Assembly (NCBI GenBank): GCA_943788825.1
Contig: CALSRT010000003.1
Coordinates: forward strand, 310,001 to 374,000
Direction: 5' to 3'
DNA length: 64,000 bases
Source: UBA4582 sp002389265
Lineage (GTDB): Bacteria; Pseudomonadota; Gammaproteobacteria; Pseudomonadales; Azotimanducaceae
Shown: positions 43,823 to 52,400 of the stretch, one piece after another
Numbering within the stretch: position 1 is the stretch's first letter
How the letters are laid out: every line of letters starts with the position of its first letter
Position numbers and translations under genes: made by a program
Notes under the pieces: model-generated
The model's input: only the letters and a program-made list of their open reading frames with translations
What the model was told of the DNA's origin: nothing
Database searches by the model: none

Positions 43823-44839
43823 TTAGATCACCACCTGCATCAACCAGCGCACCAGGTGGTAGTTGACCTCCATCGGTTTCTCCTGGGCCATCCAGTGACC
43901 GGAATCAATCACCGCTTCCGTCAAATGCGTGCAGAGGCCTCGCATAGGCTCTGCTAGCGCAGAGTGCACGGCGTCACAAGTTGAGTCATAACGGGCCGCG
44001 ATGAATAAAACCGGCATCTCGAGTTGCCCGCCGTTTAGGGCTTGGTCGGCGTATAAGGCATTGGCGGCGTGGTTCATATACCAGGAATTCGGTCCAAAAA
44101 AGCCGTTGCGGGTGAGGGCACTGGCGTAGGCGTGAAGATCCTCCAGGCTCAGTATATCTGCATCTCGCGGTGAGTCTGGGGGTTGCGCCGCACCGTCAAA
44201 CCAACCCTGGTTTTGATAGACCAAAGCCGTTGGCGATCGCTCACCGATGGCTGCAGTTGAACCCTGGCGAAATAGTAATTTTGCCGTGGCCAGCGGATTG
44301 GCATCCATCGGCGCGGTCGCTGCATCGAAGTGGTCTTCATAGAAGCGCATATACTCCCACTGGCCGGCGGGATATTCATCGAGCGGATAGCGTGTTCGGT
44401 CAACCAGGGCGCTGAGCTGGTCGAGTCCACGCTCGACTGTCCCATAGGGCACACACAAGTTTGCGATGGCCCGGCAGCGTTGTGGATGATGACTGGCCAG
44501 ATTCCACACCACAGGACAACCCCAGTCGTGGCCAACCCAGATCGCTGTGGATCGGCCCAGATGGTCGAGCAAGGCGAGCATGTCATCGACGATGAAAGAT
44601 TGCTGGTAAGCCTCGTGCGTAGGATAAACCGAAGATCGGCCGTAACCGCGCATATCAGGCGCGATTGCCCGAAAACCCATGGCGGCAAAGAAGGGTAGTT
44701 GATGCCGCCAGCTGATTGCGAGTTCTGGCCAGCCATGCACAAAGATGATCAAGGGGCCGTCCTCAGGACCGGCGGCCAGATAGAAGCTAGTGTGCCCATT
44801 CTTTTGGACGGCGTGTTCGGTTGTCGTGATGGTTGGCAT
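43823..44839 (-). CDS. Epoxide hydrolase-like alpha/beta hydrolase
   Basis: 338 residues. HGWPELAISWRHQ is the HGxP oxyanion motif of epoxide hydrolases, nucleophile Asp in WVGHDWGCPVVW (~108), cap region with Tyr residues (QWEYMRFYED), catalytic His in DSGHWMAQEKP near the C-terminus. Such enzymes open epoxides to diols through an aspartyl ester, or act as haloalkane dehalogenase relatives. It is translationally close to the phytanoyl-CoA dioxygenase gene. No ribosome site better than the weak one at ATG 44839 is visible. Confidence 0.9.
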   Translation of the reverse strand: MPTITTTEHAVQKNGHTSFYLAAGPEDGPLIIFVHGWPELAISWRHQLPFFAAMGFRAIAPDMRGYGRSSVYPTHEAYQQSFIVDDMLALLDHLGRSTAIWVGHDWGCPVVWNLASHHPQRCRAIANLCVPYGTVERGLDQLSALVDRTRYPLDEYPAGQWEYMRFYEDHFDAATAPMDANPLATAKLLFRQGSTAAIGERSPTALVYQNQGWFDGAAQPPDSPRDADILSLEDLHAYASALTRNGFFGPNSWYMNHAANALYADQALNGGQLEMPVLFIAARYDSTCDAVHSALAEPMRGLCTHLTEAVIDSGHWMAQEKPMEVNYHLVRWLMQVVI

Positions 44840-45265
44840 TCATGGTCTCTTGTTGTGCTGAGCGCGTCTAATGTACTGGTTGCGGTGGGTTGAAGTCCAG
44901 GCTGATACAAACCAAAACAAGTCATAGCCTGATTCGGTTGGTTCACTCTCCTTGTTTCAGTCAGCGGCGCGAGTTCTTGTTACTTACTGCGAGTCCTTAC
45001 CCCGGGCGTTAATGATGCAAACCCACCGTGATTTGTCCAAAGCGCTGAGGGACGAATGGATTGAAAAACGTTCCCCGTGGCGACTCGATATACCTAGGTC
45101 TGGTCCCTGATGTCGCCAAAGATAGCTCGCTTTAGCCTCGTGCGCTGACAGGCTGTGGTTGTACTGACCTGATTTTTTGATCTATCGCAAGGTGGGTTCG
45201 ATGATCATCGGTGAGACTAATCACCTCAAAATTTCGTGGTAATTAGTGCTGACTTAGGCCAGCTT
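44840..45265. other. Long intergenic region upstream of the stress/glucan block
   Basis: With the following tandem array this is a 520-bp gap. I find no credible ORF or RNA gene. It must hold the promoters for the minus-strand epoxide hydrolase operon and the plus-strand usp-cgs operon, but no consensus -35/-10 pair is convincing. Confidence 0.4.
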
Positions 45266-45324
45266 TTTTGAACGTGCCTGTTTTGAACGTGCCTGTTTTG
45301 AACGTGCCTGTTTTGAACGTGCTG
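45266..45324. repeat. Four 15-bp tandem units upstream of the UspA gene
   Basis: Three perfect TTTTGAACGTGCCTG units and a fourth ending TTTTGAACGTGCTG, finishing 35 bp before the UspA ATG. Each unit contains TTGAAC, which resembles a -35 hexamer. Confidence 0.92.
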
Positions 45325-45359
45325 ACTAAACAGTTAACCGAAAACAATGAGTAGTCAGA

Positions 45360-46412
45360 ATGAAAATGCCGAAAGTAGCCGTGTCAAACGACAAGCCTTC
45401 CGCCACTATCGCACTCACGCGTCCGACTCAGGAGCATGAGCATGAATCTCTGCCTAAAGTGGTTGTCTGCACTGAGACGGCCACATCAACAGCGATACTC
45501 GCACCCCATGCCATTGCGCTCTCAAATGCCCTGGGCTTCAAGCTCGAATTGATCCATGTCATAGAGCCTCGGGCCGCCTCACAGATCCCGTTCGACCCCA
45601 TTGAATGGGACCTGCGTCGCCGCGAGGCCGAAGCCTTTGTTGCTAAACTGTCCAAACAGTATGAAGCCCAGAAACGGAATATCCTGACGCGAGTTTTGCA
45701 AGGTCGAACGAGTGACCAAATTTGCGCCTGTCTGGTGGATAACCTCGAGGATATAGTCGCGCTGTGTCGCTCGGATATTGAGCTGCCGGGCCATATAGGC
45801 CAAACCGCAAGGCGAGTGTTGGAGAATGCGGCGAACTCAGTGTTGATGGTGCCCGCGAGTGCCGACAAGGACGTGATCGTAAACTATCAGAGAATCCTAG
45901 TTCCCCTTGATGGATCTGCCAGAGCGGAGTGCGCATTACCCCTGGCCAAGAAAGTTGCTCAGGCATCGAATGCCAAAATCATTTTGGTCCACGCCATACC
46001 CGAACCGGTGTTGACGGAAATCGACCCCTTGAATAACGAAGATGTTGAATTACGAGACAGTCTTTTGCGCCGCAACGAGCGAGTAGCTAAAGATTATATA
46101 GGCCGTATCCAGGACAATATAAGTGCGGACGGTCTGGTGGCTAGCAGTGCCATTCTTGCCGGTGGTGATTCGCGTCGCCTACTTAATGAAGCCATAATCA
46201 ATGAATCGGCAGACCTGTTGATTTTGTCATCTCACGGTTGCGGGGGGCATGCCGATGTCGCCGCTGGTGATGTGACGAGTTATTTGCTGGCTAATGCCAG
46301 TGTGCCGATCCTCATGATTCGGCGCCCAAGTCAAAACGGTTACGGGGTTAATCAGCATTTTTACCGAAGTGCAGATTCTAAGGGTGCGCGGCGACCGACC
46401 GGTGCTAATTAA
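45360..46412 (+). CDS. Tandem universal stress protein
   Basis: 350 residues holding two UspA domains. The first (~30-165) starts KVVVCTETATSTAILAPHAI; the second (~178-325) starts YQRILVPLDGSARAECALPLAK and ends with the ATP-loop-like SSHGCGGHADVAAGDVTSYLLANASVPILMI, quoted by key parts. The G-x2-G-x9-G[ST] ATP motif appears in the second domain; the first is less regular and may not bind nucleotide. The TAA stop shares a base with the ATG of the giant glucan synthase gene (TAATG), so the two are translationally coupled, suggesting a stress-responsive partner for glucan synthesis. The start is 35 bp after a 15-bp tandem array. Confidence 0.9.
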   Translation: MKMPKVAVSNDKPSATIALTRPTQEHEHESLPKVVVCTETATSTAILAPHAIALSNALGFKLELIHVIEPRAASQIPFDPIEWDLRRREAEAFVAKLSKQYEAQKRNILTRVLQGRTSDQICACLVDNLEDIVALCRSDIELPGHIGQTARRVLENAANSVLMVPASADKDVIVNYQRILVPLDGSARAECALPLAKKVAQASNAKIILVHAIPEPVLTEIDPLNNEDVELRDSLLRRNERVAKDYIGRIQDNISADGLVASSAILAGGDSRRLLNEAIINESADLLILSSHGCGGHADVAAGDVTSYLLANASVPILMIRRPSQNGYGVNQHFYRSADSKGARRPTGAN

Positions 46413-49400
46413 TGATTCCGTCAGAGGAGGAGCAGCAGACTGACAATCTGCAGGCTCTGGGGTTGTCCCTGGCAGTGGGTCATGAAGTGGTGGGTGACAA
46501 AGCGCCTAAATTTCCCATGTATCGGCAGGTCGCAAAGATGCCTCTGTGGCTGACAGAGGCTAAACGCTATTGTCAGAACCCGGCGGTCGATGCCACTCGA
46601 GTCGCTGACTGGTTGCTTGATAACGACTATCGAGTGCTGCGCGCGATTCGCCAGGTACGAAACGATTTGCCTGAGAACTTTTATCAGCGCTTACCGACCT
46701 TGCGAGGTGCCAGCGGTGAACTCGTCCCGCGACTCCTGAGTATTGCCCATGGTGCCTTGCGAGGTATGCCGAAGCAGGTCTCTTTAATTAATTTGAGGGT
46801 GTTTGTTAACGCCTATCAACAACATGCAACGCTGAACATCGCCGAACTTTGGGCATTGCCCTCCTTCTTGCGATTGGCCTGTCTCGAGAATCTGGTAGAT
46901 GCCTTTGAGCAGGTCAATCCGGCGCTCAAGGCGCGTTGTGAAATAAGCGAATATGCAATCAAGAACCGGGATGTTGAGCCTGTCGATCGAATCTCTCAAG
47001 CGATCAACAGTCTCGCGGCCATACAATCCATAAAGTGGCAGGACTTTGTTGATCAAACCAGCGAAGTCGAACATATTCTCTGCACGGATCCTGTGGCTGC
47101 TTATGCATCCATGACCGTGAATACCCGGAATAAGTATCGTAGCATTATCGAAAAATTGGGTCGTGGCGCTGATGTTACCGAGTCAGAGATCGCGCGCAAA
47201 GTGGTTGACTTGGCACAAGGGGCTTTTGATGGCCAGTTAACCGCAGGCAAGAGGCGTCATGTGGGCTTCTGGCTGAGCGACAGTGGTCGGCCTGAGTTGG
47301 AGTCATCCATAGGCTACCGGCCTGCCTTTGCTGACCGCGTTCGCAAACTGCTGATCAGTCATGCTCGAGGGGGGTATGCCGCAAGCTTGGTGTTGGTGTT
47401 ATTGCTCGCGCTATTACCGCCGGTGTACTTCTTAGTGGAAAGTGATGCGGGTTTGGCCGCCTGGACTGGTGGTGTTTTGTTATCGCTGCTGCCGGCGACA
47501 GTACTGAGTATTACCGTAGTCCAATGGCTGATTACCGCCTTGGTCAATCCGCGAGTACTGCCCGGTATGGACTTTAGGAAAGCCATTCCTGCTACCGCAA
47601 AGACCGCGGTTGTCGTGCCTGTCATCATCGGCCGGGCAGTGGATATTCCCCAGATGATGGAGCGACTGGAGATCAGGTATCTGTCTAATCCAGACCCTAT
47701 GTTGCACTTCGGTTTGCTTTCCGACTTGCCTGATGCCTCGCAAGAGCGAGTGCCGGAAGATGATGCTATTGAGACCGCCCTGGTTGAACAAATTAATGGC
47801 TTGAATCGAAAGTACGGAGGCAACGGGAAGGGTCGATTTTTCTTGCTCCATCGCCGCCGCCATTACAATCCAGCCGAGGAGTGCTGGATGGGTCGTGAGC
47901 GTAAGCGCGGCAAGCTGGCGCAATTCAATCAGTATGTGCTTACGGGCGATCAAGGTGAATTTTCACTTCAGGCTGGCGAAATTGAACAGCTACGGCATTG
48001 TCGGTTCGTGATTACCCTCGATGCCGATACGATGCTGCCACCGGAAACCGCCGCCAGTCTCATTGGTATTATGATGCATCCGTTGAATCAAGCGGAGCTG
48101 GATCCTACTACAGGTAAGATCATCGGCGGCTACAGTATTGTCCAGCCGCGTTTGGAAGTATTGCCCCTGTCGGGCCCTGTGTCATTGTTTTGCCGGCTGT
48201 ATGCTGGCGACACGGCGATAGATATCTATTCCAGGGCTGTCTCTGATCTTTATCAAGATCTGTTTGGTACAGGTATCTTTGTTGGTAAAGGCATCTATGA
48301 TGTCGCGGCATTTGAACGCAGCTTGGAAAATCGGGTGCCCGATGATGCGATTCTCAGTCATGATCTCTTTGAGGGCATACAGGGTCGTACCGCTCTGGCC
48401 TCGAACGTGGTGCTCTACGAAAATTTTCCGGTAAATTATCCCGAGTATGCTTTGCGTCTGCATCGCTGGATTAGAGGCGATTGGCAGCTCATTCCTTGGC
48501 TGCGTTCCAGCGTTCCGAGTGCGACCGGAGGGAGCGTGAATAATATTTTGTCGGGCATCGATCGCTGGAAAATTATTGATAATCTGCGTCGCAGTCTGCT
48601 TGCTCCGGCGTTACTGCTGTTTTTTATCGGGGGCTGGATGGTCCTCCCCGGCAGTGCCTGGGTTTGGACTTTGTTGGCAGTGGCGACACCTGGGGTTTAT
48701 CTGATTGGTGAATTAACGGGCATTTTAACGCAAGGACTAAGACATGGTCTCTATACGGACATCCTGCGTCGGGTGTCTGAGCGCAGCGGACGCTGGTTTT
48801 TATCCATTACCTTTTTAGTCAGTGACACCCAGCAGTCCCTTGACGCCATAGCCCGAACGCTTTGGCGTTTGCGGGTCAGTCGTCGCCATCTCTTGCAGTG
48901 GCGTACCGCCGCCCACGCTGAGGCGATGAGTGATCATATAGGGAGTCGCTGGTCGACCTGGCGACTCATGTGGCCGTCTTCTGCGCTTGCGGTACTGGCA
49001 TCGATCGTTCTTGGTTGGTTTTTTAGTGACGCGATATTGCCAGCTGCCCCTATTCTTATTCTTTGGTTGATTGCCCCAGAGATTTCGGTCTGGGTGGGTC
49101 GGCCGCGACAACCAAGACGTGAAAAGCTTGGTGAGCATGATCAGTTATTCTTGCTACAAGTGGCGCGCCGAACTTGGCATTTTTTCGAGACCTTTGTAGG
49201 ACCTGAGGATAACTGGTTGCCGCCGGATAATTTTCAGGCCGAGCCTCGGGCGGTGGTGGGCCATCGTACATCGCCGACGAATATTGGCTTGTTGCTGACA
49301 TCGTCACAGGTAGCCTGTGACCTGGGTTTTATCGTCTGCAGTGACTTCGTGATTCGAATGCGCAACACCCTAGATTCCCTGTCACGCCTTGAGTGTTATC

Positions 49401-52400
49401 GCGGTCACTTGTTAAATTGGTACGACACCCAATCGCTTAAGCCGCTTGAACCTCGCTATGTATCCACCGTCGATAGTGGCAATTTGGCGATGAGTCTAAT
49501 TTGCCTGAAGCAGGGTTGTGAAGATCTACTGTCCGAGCCGGTTTTTAAATCGACATTATGGGATGGCCTGGCATGTACTTTTGGACTTCTGGCGAAGGTC
49601 GCTGAGCAACTCGAAGGTGCTGATCATCGGGCTTTCAATGATCAAAAAAAGCGTATCGATGAGGCCTTTGCGACAGCCAGCTCATCGCCAATAAACTGGG
49701 ATTTTCTCGTTGATGAATTGACCAATCAATTGTGGCCGGCTTATGAGCAGATCATTGCAGCATCGATCGACCGGTCACCGAATGCAGGGCAACCCTTATT
49801 GTTAGAGTTGCATGTCTGGTTGGAACGGTTTCATCATGATCTTGGATCCTTGCGCCGTGAGCTAAACTACTTTTGTCCCTGGCTGCCATTGCTCAGAAGT
49901 CCACCTTCAGGCTGCGAAGAGCTTTGTCGTCAGTTAAGCGTAACAATGTCGCCGCTGGCCTTGCCCTATGAAGTACAGAATCACGCCCAGTTTGCACAGC
50001 GGTTAGTCAAGCAAAAATACACTGCTTTGATTGATAATCTGCCGACTAAAAATTGGCTGGCTAACCTTGAGTCGGCATTAGAGGCAGGCAGTACGCGACA
50101 AATCGTGCTGCGAGAAGATTTAACTGAGCTGGCGCGACGGGCTGAAGAATGGATCCAAGGTATGGATTTTACACTCCTGTATGACGAGGAGGTCCGCCTG
50201 TTTCGAATAGGTTATAACGTCAGTAGCGGTCAGCCCGATCGTCACCATTACGATCTGTTGGCCACAGAAGCTCGACTTGCAAGTTATTTCGCGATCGCCA
50301 AAGGCGACGCACCTATCGAACACTGGTTCTTTTTAGGGCGACCCATTACTCGGCTAGAGGGTCGCCCGACAATTTTGTCGTGGAATGGCTCGTTGTTTGA
50401 GTATCTGATGCCGGCATTATTTGTGCCCGGGCATAGAGACACGTTACTCGGTGAGAGCGAAGCGATCGCCGTTGAGTACCAACGTCGATATGCGCGCCAG
50501 CACAAGGTGCCCTGGGGGATTTCAGAGTCTGCCTTTGGCTTGACCGATGTAGATGATGTTTATCAATATCAGGCGTTCGGCGCGCCCGGTCTGGGAATTC
50601 GGCGCGGCCTGAGTGACGATTTAGTCGTTGCCCCTTATGCTTCTGCATTGGCGCTCAGCTGTTGGCCGCAGGCGGCGGTGGCTAATCTACAGCAACTCGA
50701 TCAGCTGGGTGCGATGAGTATCTACGGCTATATCGATGCCCTTGACTATAGCCCTCAACGACGACCGCCTGGACAGCATTTTAGAGCGGTTAAGGCTTAT
50801 ATGGCGCATCATCAGGGCATGGTGCTCGCGGCCATTGGTAATGCCTTGATCGACGATATTCTGGTGCGCAGAACTATGGCTGAAAAGTCTTTGCTGGCCT
50901 TGGAAATATTGCTTCAGGAGCGAATCCCATGGGATGCAACAACTGAGAAAGGTCGGGCTCATGAGGTCAGCGAAATACCCACTCAGCCGTTACGTGCCGT
51001 AGCTGAACTGTGGCCCTGGGTGCCGTCGAATGCCGCGACCATACCACAAATGCATATGTTGGGTAATGGGCGGATGAATACCTGGTTGTCAGAGGCTGGT
51101 GCTGGCGGTCTAAGCTGGCAAGGACAGGCGGTGACGCGCTGGCGGCCAGACGGAACTCGTGATGCCTATGGTTACTGGATATATGTAAAAGATATTGAAA
51201 CTGCAGAGGTTTGGTCGGCAGGTCGTCTCCCAACGGGTGAAATAGGGCGTGAGTCTCGAACAATATTTCATCAGCATTTGGTTGATGATTTTCGTCGTCA
51301 TCGAGGAGTTGCTGTTCGTGTCGAGACCACCGTTGCTCCCGATGATGATGTGGATATCCGTCGAATCACTGTTGTCAATGAAGGCGCGCGAGCGCGAACT
51401 ATTGAATTCACCAGTTACGCAGAGGTTGTTCTTGCGCCCGCAATCGATGATGAGAGGCATGAAGCATTCAGTAAGCTATTTGTGGGTAGCCAATTCAACT
51501 GGGCTCAGAATGGCTTGATCTTTGAGCGGCGCGTCCAGCGGCCAGGCACCCTGGCGCCGATACTCTTGCATAAAGCCGTTTTCAGCTCTGCCGACATTCA
51601 ACTAGTTGGCTATGAGTCAGATCGAGGCAAGTTCGTTGGTCGTAATGACTCCATGCGTTGTCCCCTCGGTATGCGCGGTGAGTTGTCTCAGACCACAGGC
51701 TGGACCCTTGATCCCATTATGGCATTACGGCTGAGGGTCAGCTTAAAACCCAATGAAACCAAACATTTCGCGCTATTAAGTATCGTCGCTGAGTCTGCCA
51801 AGTCGGTGAACAGTATAGCGGCCCGATATTCCTCTGCATCTCTGGACTGGGTCTATCGGGATTCGGCACGGGTGGCCGCCCGAGAAGTCGCGGGATCACA
51901 TCTGGAGCCGGGGCAGTTGCCAGCCATACAGACACTGTCGGCGTTGTTGATACATCCTCATGCTAGCCTGCGGGTGGTGCCAGCTCACGTTGGTAATCGT
52001 CGGCAAAGCCAGGCGAGTCTCTGGCATTATGGCATCTCCGGTGATCTGCCGATACTCTTGGTCAGGATCGATCGTGATGACGTTTCGGGATTGCTGGCAT
52101 TGATGATTCGTGCCCAGCGCCACTGGCGTAGTGTCGGGCTACAGGTGGATCTGGTGATTATGCGTATAGGTTTTACCGGCTATGAAGACCCGCTTCGAGA
52201 AAAAATTCTAACTTTGCTGCGTGACACCTCATCGACCGAGTCTCTGGGGCGGTCAGGAGGTATCCACCTGTTGGCAGCGGATCATATGGATTCAGAGGCT
52301 CGCCAAGGGGTAGAGGTTGCGGCGCACGTGGTGCTTGATGATGACGGCGTTGCCTTGCAGATTAAGCTTGATCGAATCCTTGAGCATCGCGCCACATTGC

